Shown here: piece by piece, positions 7,741 through 16,955 of the stretch
Layout of the letters: the number at the start of each line of letters is the position of its first letter
Numbering within the stretch: the stretch's first letter is position 1
Assembly: GCF_013201075.1 (NCBI RefSeq)
Contig: NZ_CP053712.1
Coordinates: 85,790-149,789, forward strand
Reading direction: 5' to 3'
DNA: 64,000 nt
Origin: Lichenicola cladoniae
GTDB lineage: Bacteria; Pseudomonadota; Alphaproteobacteria; Acetobacterales; Acetobacteraceae
The notes under the pieces: model-generated
Seen by the model: the letters and a program-made list of their open reading frames with translations, nothing else
The model's database searches: none
What the model was told of the DNA's origin: nothing
Made by a program: the position numbers and the translations under genes

Positions 7741-8268
7741 CTATGCGATCGCCGGCTGCAAGTTCCGCACTGGGCTTCTCGCCTCCAGTGCGGTGGCAAG
7801 ATGCAGAATGGTGGACTCCGCATGCCACGCGGCGACGAGCTGCACCCCGATCGGCAAGCCCTCTAAGCTGGTGCAAAACCGGATAGACAGCCCGGGTAGA
7901 CCGGTGACGTTCAGCGGCGTCGTGGCACCCATCACCTGCAAGGCTGACACCGTCTGACCGTCAATCATCAGCTCCGAAAGGTCGTGCCGGTGTGCAGGCA
8001 ACGGCAGCGTCGGCGTCAGCAAGGCGTCGAAACGGCTGAAGTAATCGGCGAAGCCGTCACACATCCGCTCCGCACTCTGGGTGGCGTCGATGAAGGCGTC
8101 CATTGGCGTTTCGCTGGAAGCGAGCATGCCTTTGGCGATCTTGAAGAGGTTGCTGTCCGGATGTCCCGCTGTGGCCTCGATAAGGCCGGCTTCATCTCGT
8201 TGAGGTGGAGCTTCAGGAAGATGTCGAGGGCGTTGTCGCGTTCCAGGGCCGGGATGTGCACGGCTTCG
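7741..8268 (-). pseudogene. 3' remnant of an amidase gene
   Basis: The minus strand encodes the C-terminal part of an amidase-signature enzyme: LLTPTLPLPAHRHD, then GLPGLSIRFCTSLEGLPIGVQLVA, ending at 7741. Upstream homology (VHIPALERDNALDIFLKLHL) is in another frame, so a frameshift lies near 8200. The catalytic N-terminal two thirds are missing because the gene is cut at 8269 by the IS6-type element. Non-functional. Confidence 0.75.
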
Positions 8269-9070
8269 GGTTCTGTCGCAAGTTTTCCGCTACTGATGTT
8301 TGGTATAGGATCTAGGGCCCAATTCAGGCTGGGCGGACGATGGCGATTGAGTTCAAGGGCAGTCACTTCGAGCGTGACGTGATCCTGTGGAGGGTGCGCT
8401 GGTAAGTGGCGTATCCGCTCAGCTACCGCCAGATCGAAGAGATGATGCAGGAGCGCGGTGTGGAGGTCGATCACTCGACCTTGCATCGCTGGGTTCTCAG
8501 ATATGTGCCGCTGTTGGAGAAGGCGTTCCTTGGACGCAAGCGCCCGGTGGGTGACAGCTGGCGGATGGACGAGACCTACGTGCGGATCAAGGGAGCCTGG
8601 AAGTATCTATATCGTGCGGTCGACACGGCCGGCGCCACGGTGGACTTCCTTTTGACCGCTAAGCGCGACCGTAAGGCGGCGCTGCGCTTCCTGTGCAAGG
8701 CCGCCAGCCGGCATGGGATCCCCCGCACGATCACCATCGACAAGAGCGGTTCCAACATCGCGGCGATCGACAGCTACAACGCCGAGCATGACGCTGGGAT
8801 CAAGACCCGCCAAGTCAAATACCTCAACAACATCGTTGAACAGGACCATCGGGCGGTCAAACGGATGACCAGGCCGATGCTCGGCTTCAAGCGTTTCTGG
8901 TCGGTAGCAGTCACCCTCGCCGGCATCGAGATCATGCATATGATCCGCAAGGGCCAGTTGCGCTCCACAGGAAAGTTGCGTCCAGCACAGCAGTTTTATT
9001 CCCTCGCAGGATAATCCACTCCGCAGTTCCGGCGCCTACCTCATCCACCGTCAAAGTTTGCGACAGAACC
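8269..9070 (+). mobile_element. IS6-family element, 802 bp
   Basis: Bounded by inverted repeats GGTTCTGTCGCAA (8269-8281) and TTGCGACAGAACC (9058-9070). It carries one transposase gene. Flanking 8-mers (8261-8268, 9071-9078) do not match, so there is no target duplication; this suggests later recombination. It separates an amidase remnant from an IS481 remnant and is a relative of the copy at 46167-46964. Confidence 0.85.
8340..9014 (+). pseudogene. IS6-family transposase with a premature TAA
   Basis: The reading frame starts at ATG 8340 (MAIEFKGSHFERD) but hits TAA at 8403-8405, where the sister copy at 46 kb has a Tyr codon (VRWYVAYPLSY). After the stop the frame is open to 9014. It keeps the DDE residues: DETYVRIKG, ITIDKSG and NIVEQDHR. 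A GTG at 8406 could restart translation, but the N-terminal HTH would be lost. Confidence 0.85.
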
Positions 9071-9390
9071 CCCAGAGCGGTAGCGCGGCGGATGGCAGAA
9101 CTGGATGCCGTTGTCGGTCAGAACGGTGTGGATGCGATACGGAACGGCATCGATCAAGGCATCCAAAAACGCCACTGCGCTTCGTCGGTCTGCTGTCTGC
9201 GCTAGATGCGCGATAGCGAACTTCAAGGTCCGGTCGATGGCAACGAACAGATACAGCTTGCCCTCGCCGGTACGCACCTCGGCAATATCGACGTGGAAAA
9301 AGCCGATCGGGTAGATCTTGAACATCCGCTTGCCGGGTTTGTCGCCCTCAAGTATCCGCCCGGCGAGTGACGTCTTGCTGGAATAAGCGG
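9071..9390 (-). pseudogene. IS481-type transposase fragment
   Basis: The minus strand encodes an integrase-core segment with IGFFHVDIAEVRTGEGKLYL, FVAIDRTLKFAIAHL and IHTVLTDNGIQF, covering the first two catalytic Asp regions. The C-terminal half was removed at 9070 by the IS6 element, and the N-terminal half ends where IS66 sequence begins. Confidence 0.7.
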
Positions 9391-9410
9391 ATGCCGATCT
9401 GCTTAGCCTC

Positions 9411-9810
9411 ATGGTGAACACAGCAGATGAGGCTGCCACAGTGGCAGCCACTCAGGCAGCTTCGATGCATCGGATCGAGATCGTCAGCGATCGACGTCGG
9501 GCCCATGATCCAGCGTTTCGCGCGCATGTGGTTGCGAACTCCTACGTACCCGGCACCCGGATACGAGAACTGGCGGCCAGACACGGGATCTACACAAGCC
9601 TTGTCTACCGGTGGCGCCGCGAGCGGGTGGTAGCCGCGGTAGTAAAGACACGATCCGCGTTGCGGCTTGTTCCGGTTCAACTCGTTGACGAGCTGCGTGC
9701 TGCCGGGAAACAACCCGACCAATCACGCCCACTACCGCCGCCGACACCGAAAGCAGCGGCAAAGCCTGCATTGATCGAGATCGAGTTTCCGGGCGGCCGC
9801 ACACCGCTAT
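9411..9810 (+). pseudogene. IS66-family TnpA remnant
   Basis: Accessory protein of IS66 elements: an HTH with AFRAHVVANSYVPGTRIREL and RHGIYTSLVYRWRRERV, then a Pro/Ala-rich linker and IEIEFPGGR. Real homology stops near 9810, where the frame runs into the end of the SDR gene on the other strand. The tnpB/tnpC genes are absent. Confidence 0.65.
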
Positions 9811-10580
9811 TACCAGCACGTATAGCCACCATCGACGGTCAGCACGCTCCCTGTACAGTAGCTCGCCGCATCACTCGCCAGAAACAGGACGGCTGACGCA
9901 ATCTCACGAGGATCCGCAAAACGTTTCATAGGCGTCATGTCAATGTTCATCTCGTGGATCTGCCGATCGTCGCGGATCCCTTGCGTCTGGTCCGTCATGG
10001 TATAGCCGGGTGCCACCGCATTCACGCGGACATTGTGCTCGGCCCACTCGACGGCCAGCGCCTTGGTTATCTGATGCACCCCAGCCTTGCTCGCCATGTA
10101 ATGGGCAGCGAGGAACGAACGATTGATGATTATACCCGACATCGAGCCGATATTGACAATCGAGCCGGCGCCACACTGGATCATGTGCCGCCCGAATGCT
10201 CGCGAGCACCAAAAGACCGAGTTCGTGTTTATCTCGATCATACGACGCCACTCGTCATCGGAGATGTCGAGAGACCTGTTCAGGCAACCGACACCAGCGT
10301 TGTTGACGAGAATGTCCACGCGTCCCAACCGATCGATGACACGCCCAGCAACACTGTTGGCAGCTGCGGAGTCGGTAACATCCAAAGGTATCGAGATGGC
10401 CTCGATGCCTTCCTGCGCCAGAAGGCTGGCGGCGGCTTCGCTGCTGTCGACCCGGAGGTCGGAAATGACGACCCGCGCACCGGCCTGACCGAGCGCGCGG
10501 GCGATCTCTAGGCCGATGCCGCGTCCGCTTCCCGTCACGAATGCGACCTTACCGTCGAGCTTGAAGCGATTAAGGATCAC
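9810..10580 (-). CDS. SDR-family polyol/sugar-alcohol dehydrogenase
   Basis: 256 aa classical short-chain dehydrogenase. The NAD(P) motif is TGSGRGIG (16-23) and the NNAG motif is at 93-96. The active site is Ser146/148, Tyr161 and Lys165 (YMASK), and the C-terminus is GSVLTVDGGYTCW. It diverges from the aldolase-DhaK-DhaL operon, so the likely role is oxidation of a short polyol to the ketose that DhaKL then phosphorylates (inference). The 3' end abuts the IS66 remnant but the C-terminus looks complete. A dyad resembling a SorC-type operator lies in the shared promoter region. Confidence 0.85.
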   Translation of the reverse strand: MILNRFKLDGKVAFVTGSGRGIGLEIARALGQAGARVVISDLRVDSSEAAASLLAQEGIEAISIPLDVTDSAAANSVAGRVIDRLGRVDILVNNAGVGCLNRSLDISDDEWRRMIEINTNSVFWCSRAFGRHMIQCGAGSIVNIGSMSGIIINRSFLAAHYMASKAGVHQITKALAVEWAEHNVRVNAVAPGYTMTDQTQGIRDDRQIHEMNIDMTPMKRFADPREIASAVLFLASDAASYCTGSVLTVDGGYTCW

Positions 10581-10700
10581 ACAGCTCTCCTTGTTGTCGC
10601 CGTGACCACTTTCTGGCTCTGGCGATCGTTGAATCTACCATGAATTCAGCGCCGGTCGTTCAGGTGAAAATCCTTACAACTTTCTTCCCCTCCGGCTTCT

Positions 10701-10712
10701 TTACATTTGCAA
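10701..10712. promoter_or_regulatory. Candidate operator TTACA-TT-TGCAA
   Basis: Imperfect dyad in the SDR/aldolase divergent spacer, within CTTTACATTTGCAAG. It matches CTTTACACTTGTAAG at 14655-14669 at 13 of 15 positions. The natural candidate regulator is the SorC-type protein at 13563-14528. Confidence 0.45.
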
Positions 10713-10812
10713 GGTTCGCTTCCATATGTCAAGAAGGTTCGCCGGTGCCGCGGTGGGATCGGCAAGTCGAACGGCATCCTTAAAGTAAGCGACAAGGTGT
10801 TTGTGAGGGACG

Positions 10813-11814
10813 GTGGACAGGAGATACGATCGTAAAATCAATCGCATCCGGCGCGGTGATTACGAAGTGGGCGACTTCATTATCGCTGACGCCAAGGACG
10901 CGGACCTATCCGGTGGGGTCGTCGTCACCGGTCCCACGAGAGACGCGCTTGGTGCCAGGACAGGATGGCGGTCCCGGCCCCAATTCCTGCAGGCGATTGA
11001 GCGTATCGTCGCAGATGATGTCATCGATATCATGCTGCTATCGACGTCTAATCTGCAGCAGCTTGATCGGTCCGGAGCGTTCGACGGGTCCGACGTGCAG
11101 CCCGCGTATCGAGCTAACGACCCGAGCGATGTCTGGGGCGGGATCCGCGGTGCTACTTATTGCGCATCGGCCTCAAGTCCATACCAATCAGCCGACCTGT
11201 CCCTGACAGACAGTCTTAAAACGCTCGCACTTTTTTCGATTACATTTAACAACTCATTGCACGACGACCTGCGGTCGCTGGAGGCATTCGCGGCATTCCG
11301 CAGCGGTGCGCGCGCCAGTGGACAGCGTTACTTCCTGGAAGTATTCAATCCGAACATCGAATGTGGCATCGCGCCCAACGACATTTCGGCCTATGTCAAT
11401 GATTGCATCCTGCGCACCCTGGCCGGACTGAGATCGGAAGAACGTCCTGAGTTCCTCAAGATCGTTTTCAACGGCGCAAGGGCGCTGGATGAGCTTGTCC
11501 ACCATGACCCGTCGCTCATCGTCGGCATCCTCGGCGGCGGCGCCGGCACCTCCCGTGACGCATTCGAACTCGTAGCGCAAGGCGAACGATATGGTGCACG
11601 TGTAGCGCTGTTCGGTCGCAAGATCAACTTCGCCGAGGATGAGGTTCTTTTCATTGGATTCCTCCGTAAGGTCGCCGACCGCGTGATGACGCCGGTCGAT
11701 GCCGTCAAGGGTTACCACGACGCTCTCCGGCACTGCGGCAGACAAGCCGATCGCTCGCTCGATGACGATCTGGTGCTGTCGTCAGGCCCTCTGCGCCAGG
11801 CGGCAAACCAATAG
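10813..11814 (+). CDS. Aldolase-like TIM-barrel protein of a ketose module
   Basis: 333 aa from GTG 10813. I recall this as a conserved, poorly characterised family next to sugar-alcohol genes. The sequence reads like a class I aldolase barrel: FIIADAKDAD near the N-terminus, ALFSITFNNSLHDD, YFLEVFNPN, PEFLKIVFNG (the Lys is a Schiff-base candidate), IVGILGGGAGTSRDAF (phosphate-binding-type glycine loop) and GARVALFGRKINFAEDE. The gene precedes dhaK by 65 bp in the same direction, so cleavage or isomerisation of the phosphorylated ketose is the likely role (inference). No signal peptide. Confidence 0.6.
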   Translation: MDRRYDRKINRIRRGDYEVGDFIIADAKDADLSGGVVVTGPTRDALGARTGWRSRPQFLQAIERIVADDVIDIMLLSTSNLQQLDRSGAFDGSDVQPAYRANDPSDVWGGIRGATYCASASSPYQSADLSLTDSLKTLALFSITFNNSLHDDLRSLEAFAAFRSGARASGQRYFLEVFNPNIECGIAPNDISAYVNDCILRTLAGLRSEERPEFLKIVFNGARALDELVHHDPSLIVGILGGGAGTSRDAFELVAQGERYGARVALFGRKINFAEDEVLFIGFLRKVADRVMTPVDAVKGYHDALRHCGRQADRSLDDDLVLSSGPLRQAANQ

Positions 11815-11879
11815 ACCGGGACTGCGATCCGTGATGACTGATTCGAAATTGTGGCTAGACCAGGAAGGCGGACGAAGCA

Positions 11880-12869
11880 ATGCTTAAGAAGGCGATCAAC
11901 GATCCCGAAGACATTGTCGACGAAGTGATCCAAGGCATCGTCTTTGCTTCGCACGGTCGAGTGAGAAGCGAGCCCAAGTCACGCGTGATCTTGCGGATGG
12001 AACTCGACGAAGGCCGGCCGATGCTGCTGATCGGCGGCGGAAGCGGGCACGAGCCGATGTACGCGCAGTTCGTGGGACCTGGCTATGCCGACGCCGTGGC
12101 GGTCGGCAACGTATTCGCCGCACCTACTCCGAATACCATCCTGGCGGGGATGCGGGCGATTGATCGCGGCCAGGGCGTGTTACTAGCCTATGCGAACTTC
12201 GCCGGTGACAACATGAACTTCGACGTAGCCGCAGAGATGGCGGAAGATCTCGGCATAAGGACTATGACCGTCCGCGCGATGGACGACATCGCGCTACCCG
12301 TTTCGGCAGGGCGTCGTGGCATGGCCGGAATCTTCTTTCTCGTCAAGATCGCGGGCGCCGCCTGTGCCTCGGGGCGTGACCTTGACGCGGCCTGCGCCAT
12401 CACCACAAGGGCGCGCAACGAGACGAGGTCTCTTAGCGTCGCCTTTCGGCCAGGCTCGCTGCCTGAGACCGGCGAGCCGACATTTTCGATCGCCGATGAT
12501 GAGATTGAGATCGGCGCAGGCGGACATGGTGAGAGAGGCATTGAGACCCGCAAGGTCATGCCGGCCGACAAGCTGGTCGAACTCATGCTTGAACGCCTGA
12601 TTGACGACTTCGCCCTGTCGCGCGGCCATCGGGTCGCCCTTCTCGTTAACGATTCCGGTGCGACGACGATGATGGAGCTGCTCATCGTCAACCGGCGTGT
12701 TCACGAAGTTCTAGAAGGTATTGGCGTCACGGTCGTCGACACCTGGATCGGCCCCTATGTCACCACGCAGGAGATGGCTGGTTTCTCAATCGCTATGCTC
12801 CGCCTCGACGACGAAATCGAACACCTACTTGCAGTAGCTTGCAAGAATGAAACCTTCTTGAGGCCATGA
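11880..12869 (+). CDS. dhaK: DhaK-type ketose kinase subunit
   Basis: 329 aa DAK1 domain, normal length. IGGGSGHEPMYAQFVGPG (51-68) forms the substrate loop. H216 in IGAGGHGERG corresponds to the His that binds the ketone carbonyl as a hemiaminal. The C-terminal RVALLVNDSGATTMMELLIV is typical. With the next gene (1-bp gap) it makes a two-gene DhaK/DhaL kinase. No DhaM is present, so the phosphate donor could be ATP or a remote PTS. DhaKL homologs phosphorylate dihydroxyacetone or C4 ketoses such as erythrulose. The neighbouring polyol dehydrogenase and aldolase-like gene suggest a C4/C5 substrate (inference). Confidence 0.85.
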   Translation: MLKKAINDPEDIVDEVIQGIVFASHGRVRSEPKSRVILRMELDEGRPMLLIGGGSGHEPMYAQFVGPGYADAVAVGNVFAAPTPNTILAGMRAIDRGQGVLLAYANFAGDNMNFDVAAEMAEDLGIRTMTVRAMDDIALPVSAGRRGMAGIFFLVKIAGAACASGRDLDAACAITTRARNETRSLSVAFRPGSLPETGEPTFSIADDEIEIGAGGHGERGIETRKVMPADKLVELMLERLIDDFALSRGHRVALLVNDSGATTMMELLIVNRRVHEVLEGIGVTVVDTWIGPYVTTQEMAGFSIAMLRLDDEIEHLLAVACKNETFLRP

Positions 12870-12870
12870 T

Positions 12871-13521
12871 ATGACCGGCTTGAGCTTGCAAGACCTGCGC
12901 ATTGCCCTCATAGCAGCCGCACAGACCGTCATCGACAGCCAGGACATGCTGACGAAGGCCGATCAGGCGATCGGCGACGGCGACCACGGACTGGGAATGG
13001 CGCGCGGCTTTAAGGCGTTCCGCGACGTCCTGGAGATCAACTCCTACCCGGACGTGCCGGCGATGCTGAAGGCAGCCGGGCAGGCGATCATGATGACGAG
13101 CGGGGGCGCGTCAGGCGTGATTTTCGGCACGCTGTTCATGGGTGCCGCGAAACCGGTCACCGGAACCGTCCTCGACGGTAAAGGTTTGGCCGCGGCCCTG
13201 GTAAGCGGCCTCGAAGCTGTGAGGGCGCGTGGAAAGGCGAACGTTGGAGACAAGACTATGGTCGATGCGCTCGCCCCGGCTGCCGGGGCAGCGCTCGTCG
13301 CCTCCGAGCGCACCAGCGTCTTCGCCGAAGTGGCCTACAGCGCAGCAGCAGCCGCCGAAGCGGGACTGGAGGCGACGAAAGCCATGGTCGCGACAACGGG
13401 GAAGGCCAAGGGTTTGGGGGAGCGAGCGATCGGCTTCATCGACCCGGGCGCTTTGACCCTGTCCTTATTCCTGCGGTCTTTCGCGTGTGCGGCAGCTGGA
13501 TCGGGCAGCGTCGCACCATAA
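12871..13521 (+). CDS. dhaL: DhaL-type nucleotide-binding kinase subunit
   Basis: 216 aa DAK2 domain. The Mg/nucleotide motif is AIGDGDHGLGMARG (about 31-44, with three conserved acidic/His positions). It is followed by TSGGASGVIFGTLF and GDKTMVDALAPA. It starts one base after the dhaK stop region, so the two are co-translated. Its end is 41 bp from the convergent regulator gene. Confidence 0.85.
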   Translation: MTGLSLQDLRIALIAAAQTVIDSQDMLTKADQAIGDGDHGLGMARGFKAFRDVLEINSYPDVPAMLKAAGQAIMMTSGGASGVIFGTLFMGAAKPVTGTVLDGKGLAAALVSGLEAVRARGKANVGDKTMVDALAPAAGAALVASERTSVFAEVAYSAAAAAEAGLEATKAMVATTGKAKGLGERAIGFIDPGALTLSLFLRSFACAAAGSGSVAP

Positions 13522-13562
13522 TGATGGCGATGCATGGCAATCCACCTGGGAGGTGGGCGTGC

Positions 13563-14528
13563 TTACGTCTCTGCGTCCTTGGCCAGGAGGCTTGTCGCAG
13601 CGGCATGGTCGATGACCAGACGGTTGATCGAGCCGCCCCTGAGCGCAGCCAGGGTCGGGACCACCTTCTCCAAACCGCAGACAACCAGCAGGATATCGGC
13701 GATCTCCTTCAACTCGATCAGCGTGATTCCGATCATTCGATCATCGAGAATGCCGAGGACCGGTTGGCCGGCAGCGTTCATGAACCGCATGGCCATGCTG
13801 CCGACAGCGCCTCTCGCGCGGTAATCGCCGATGGCCTGTGTTGATGACACGCCAAGCGTGTATGCGGCCATCGATAGATCACACGGGCTCAGGGACAGAA
13901 CCGCCTTGTTGCATTGCCTCAGTTCCGCGAGCTGCTGCTGGATGATTGGCTCTCGTTTCAGGGCAGTCGCAAGATCAGCGTTGCTGCAGATGGCTGGTGC
14001 GACCAATGTCACACAATGGCCCGATAGCTTGCGGGCGATCTCGAGAGTACAGGCCTCGGCCGACTGAACGACCGGGTTGGCCAGCGATCCGATCAACTGT
14101 CGGACAACCACGTTTTCGACCGTATGGACCGGCATGAACTTGGACACCAGAGAAACCGTTTCACCGCATGAAACGCCGAGCTGATCGCCTGGACGGAGGC
14201 TGTCGGCCAACACGTAGCCTGCTGCCGTGCACACCGCCTTCAACAGGTCTCCACCCGCCAGATCGGGCTCGTCGACAATATGGACGTCCGTGAGCTTGAA
14301 GCGCGTCCTCAACTTGCTCGACAACTGGTGAACCTTGAAATGTCCGGGCTGCAGACGGATCTCAAACAGCCGGCGTTCCTTCGCCTGTTTCAGGTAGGAA
14401 AGAACCGTAGGACGCGAGACCGACAACTTCTTGGCGATCTCACCCTGGCTGAGGTCATCGATGTAGTACATCCAGATGACCTCGGAAAGCTGCCGGTCAC
14501 TGATCTCCTTACCTCTGAGCATGATCAT
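13563..14528 (-). CDS. SorC/DeoR-type sugar-responsive regulator
   Basis: 321 aa. The N-terminal HTH (about 12-50) includes LSQGEIAKKLSVSRPTVLSYL. The rest is the SorC sugar-phosphate-binding domain (DQLGVSCGETVSLV; PAICSNADLATALKREP; LGVSSTQAIGDYRARGAVG; VLGILDDRMIGITL). Such proteins bind a phosphorylated sugar and control the adjacent operon. It lies tail-to-tail with dhaL and head-to-head with the dehalogenase operon, and near-identical dyads precede both, so it may control both. Confidence 0.85.
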   Translation of the reverse strand: MIMLRGKEISDRQLSEVIWMYYIDDLSQGEIAKKLSVSRPTVLSYLKQAKERRLFEIRLQPGHFKVHQLSSKLRTRFKLTDVHIVDEPDLAGGDLLKAVCTAAGYVLADSLRPGDQLGVSCGETVSLVSKFMPVHTVENVVVRQLIGSLANPVVQSAEACTLEIARKLSGHCVTLVAPAICSNADLATALKREPIIQQQLAELRQCNKAVLSLSPCDLSMAAYTLGVSSTQAIGDYRARGAVGSMAMRFMNAAGQPVLGILDDRMIGITLIELKEIADILLVVCGLEKVVPTLAALRGGSINRLVIDHAAATSLLAKDAET

Positions 14529-14656
14529 CCTCTCGTGAACGTTCTCTAACTTCGATTGTCCGGCGATCGGTCCGCCGGAGTAGTGACTTGATATGGCATA
14601 TCAGATTGCACGGCTCGACCACCAACCACAGGGTTTAAGACACAAGGTTCGAGTCT

Positions 14657-14668
14657 TTACACTTGTAA
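14657..14668. promoter_or_regulatory. Candidate operator TTACA-CT-TGTAA
   Basis: Perfect 5+5 dyad in the spacer between the SorC-type gene and the haloalkane dehalogenase gene. It shares TTTACAYTTGYAAG with the site at 10700-10713. A further related TATGTAAA lies at about 14681. Confidence 0.5.
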
Positions 14669-14807
14669 GTCCGCCGTGCGTATGTAAACTCACACGGTAT
14701 GCATTCGCATGGCGTGAGCACAACTGACGCCCGCCGATCGGCGGATCCAGGCTCATGTAAGCATGTAGACGTCATCGACTTGCCTGAAGCCCTCTGGGAG
14801 TAAAATC

Positions 14808-15680
14808 ATGGTTGATCATCGTGACATGAAATATGTCGAGGTGCTCGGCTCGAAGATCGCCTATGTTGATACCGGTGGTCATCATAAAAAGCCAGTCGTC
14901 CTGTTCCAGCACGGCAATCCGACGTCGTCTTATTTATGGCGCGATGTAATTCCGCACGTCGCGCCGCACGCGCGCTGCATAGCCGCCGATTTGATCGGAT
15001 TCGGCTATTCGGACAAACCGGATATCGCCTATCGCGTAGAGGATCACGCACGCTACTTCGAGTCGTTTATCGAAGCGCTCTCCATCGAAGACGTCGTGTT
15101 GGTTCTGCACGATTGGGGTTCGGCGCTGGGGCTGGACTGGGCGCGGCGGCACGAAAAGCGTGTCCGAGGCCTCGTGTTGATGGAGTTCATCCCGCCGATC
15201 CCGACCTGGGGAGACATGCTCCCGAAGGTCGCCCAGGCTTTCCGCTGCTTCCGAGACCCGGTGCAGGGTCGCAAGATGGTCGTCGACGAGAACGGCTTCG
15301 TCGAGCAGACGCTGCCCGGAGATGTCGTCGGCGGCCTGTCCGAGGAAGTCATGGAGGTCTATCGAGCACCATTTCTCGATCCCGCCCATCGCGAACCAGT
15401 CTATCGCTTTCCCAACGAGTTGCCGATCGCGGGTCTACCCGTCGACGTCTGGGCGATGGCGACCGCCTATCATAACTGGCTGCTCGGTAACGATGTGTCG
15501 AAACTGTTTTTCTGGGTTGAGCCGGGCGCGCTTATCCCGGCCGAGCGTGGTGCTTGGTATGCGGAGCATCTCCGCAATTGCCGCTCGGTCGCTCTCGGTG
15601 CCGGCGAGCACTTTCTCCAGGAGAACCACGCCGATATTATCGGACAGGAGATCACACAGTGGCTTCTGACGCTCCGCTAA
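14808..15680 (+). CDS. dhaA: Haloalkane dehalogenase, HLD-II subfamily
   Basis: 290 aa alpha/beta hydrolase that hydrolyses carbon-halogen bonds to an alcohol, halide and proton. The catalytic pentad is visible: nucleophile D102 in LHDWGSALG, acid E126 in LMEFIPPIPTW, base H268 in GAGEHFLQE, and halide ligands N37 (HGNPTSSYLW) and W103. Glu after strand 6 is diagnostic of HLD-II (DhaA/LinB type). Overall similarity to Rhodococcus DhaA is obvious (PNELPIAG, ALIP). No signal peptide, so cytoplasmic. First of four codirectional genes that would oxidise the released alcohol. Confidence 0.95.
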   Translation: MVDHRDMKYVEVLGSKIAYVDTGGHHKKPVVLFQHGNPTSSYLWRDVIPHVAPHARCIAADLIGFGYSDKPDIAYRVEDHARYFESFIEALSIEDVVLVLHDWGSALGLDWARRHEKRVRGLVLMEFIPPIPTWGDMLPKVAQAFRCFRDPVQGRKMVVDENGFVEQTLPGDVVGGLSEEVMEVYRAPFLDPAHREPVYRFPNELPIAGLPVDVWAMATAYHNWLLGNDVSKLFFWVEPGALIPAERGAWYAEHLRNCRSVALGAGEHFLQENHADIIGQEITQWLLTLR

Positions 15681-15753
15681 AACTAATCGCCGCGATAGTG
15701 TTCGACAGAGTCGATGCGAATGGCCCTGATTAGGGAAAGACGAGTGGATAGCA

Positions 15754-16911
15754 GTGCAATCATTCACGTTTCATACCGTTCAGGCAATTCACGTAGCACC
15801 GGGACTGGCTGCGAAGCTTCCCGCCAAACTGGCGTTGTCGCTCGGCAGCCGAGTGCTCGTCGTGACCGACGCGTCGATCCGTCGGCTCGGGCTGCTCGAC
15901 CCATTTATCGCCTGCCTCTCGGCTGCCGGGGCTGATTTCGCGGTCTTCGACGGCGTCTTCGCCGATCCGCCGGAGGATAACATCCATGCGGCCGTCGCGC
16001 TGGCGGTGGACTTTCCGGCGACAGGTATCGTCGGCTTTGGCGGGGGCTCGGCGATGGATGTCGCCAAGGTCGTGGCGCTGATCGCCGGGAGCGGTCAGAC
16101 GCTCGATCAGGTCTACGGAATGCATGTGGCTACCGGGCCTCGGCTTCCCCTAATGCTCGTCCCTACAACGGCCGGCACCGGCTCGGAGGTGACGCCGATC
16201 GCGATCATCACCGCCGATGGCGTCAAAAAGGGCGTGATCTCCCAGCACCTGCTTCCCGACATCGCGATTCTGGACGCGGAGCTGACGATCGGACTGCCGC
16301 CAGCGGTGACCGCGATGACTGGCCTCGACGCAATGGTCCATGCAATTGAGGCCTTCGCCTCGGCATCGCCCAACAGGAACCCGGTTTCGCAGGGTCTGGC
16401 GAGACAAGCGCTGCGCCTCCTGGGCACCAATTTGCGTCGCGTCGTCGCGGACGGAACCCTGATCGATGCCCGTGCCTCGATGCTTCTCGGGTCGTTGCTG
16501 GCCGGGCAGGCGTTCGCGAACTCTCCGGTCGCGGCCGTGCACGCACTATCCTATCCGATCGGCGGACAGTTCCACATCCCGCACGGTCTCTCGAACGCGC
16601 TCGTCCTACCGCATGTTCTGCGGTTTAATCTACCGAACGCGACCGAGGACTATGCCGCGATCGCGGCCGACGCTTTTCCCGACCTCGCCACCGTGCCGCA
16701 CGCCGAGCGGGGTCTGGCGCTGATCGAGGCGCTGGTCGCCCTCATAGGAGACGTCGGGCTTCCCACGACGCTCGAAGCTGTCGGGATCCCGGAAGGAAGC
16801 CTCGAAAGCATGGCCGACGAAGCCATGCAACAGACCCGTCTGCTCGTGAACAATCCCCGTCCCGTCACGCGCGAGGACGCCCTGCGGATCTACCGTGCAG
16901 CGTACAGTTGA
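15754..16911 (+). CDS. Iron-containing alcohol dehydrogenase
   Basis: 385 aa group III ADH. NAD is bound by GFGGGSAMD (94-102), and the metal ligands D192, H196, H263 and H277 are all present (LDAMVHAIEA; AVHALSYPIGGQFHIPHG). PTTAGTGSEVT is intact. Start is GTG 15754, 73 bp after the dehalogenase. Expected role: oxidation of the alcohol made by the dehalogenase, or of a 4-hydroxyacid to its semialdehyde, given the succinate-semialdehyde dehydrogenase downstream. The following gene begins 44 bp later. Confidence 0.9.
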   Translation: MQSFTFHTVQAIHVAPGLAAKLPAKLALSLGSRVLVVTDASIRRLGLLDPFIACLSAAGADFAVFDGVFADPPEDNIHAAVALAVDFPATGIVGFGGGSAMDVAKVVALIAGSGQTLDQVYGMHVATGPRLPLMLVPTTAGTGSEVTPIAIITADGVKKGVISQHLLPDIAILDAELTIGLPPAVTAMTGLDAMVHAIEAFASASPNRNPVSQGLARQALRLLGTNLRRVVADGTLIDARASMLLGSLLAGQAFANSPVAAVHALSYPIGGQFHIPHGLSNALVLPHVLRFNLPNATEDYAAIAADAFPDLATVPHAERGLALIEALVALIGDVGLPTTLEAVGIPEGSLESMADEAMQQTRLLVNNPRPVTREDALRIYRAAYS

Positions 16912-16955
16912 TCGCCCGAGACACTTCCGAAACGCAACACTGGAGAACAACCGTC

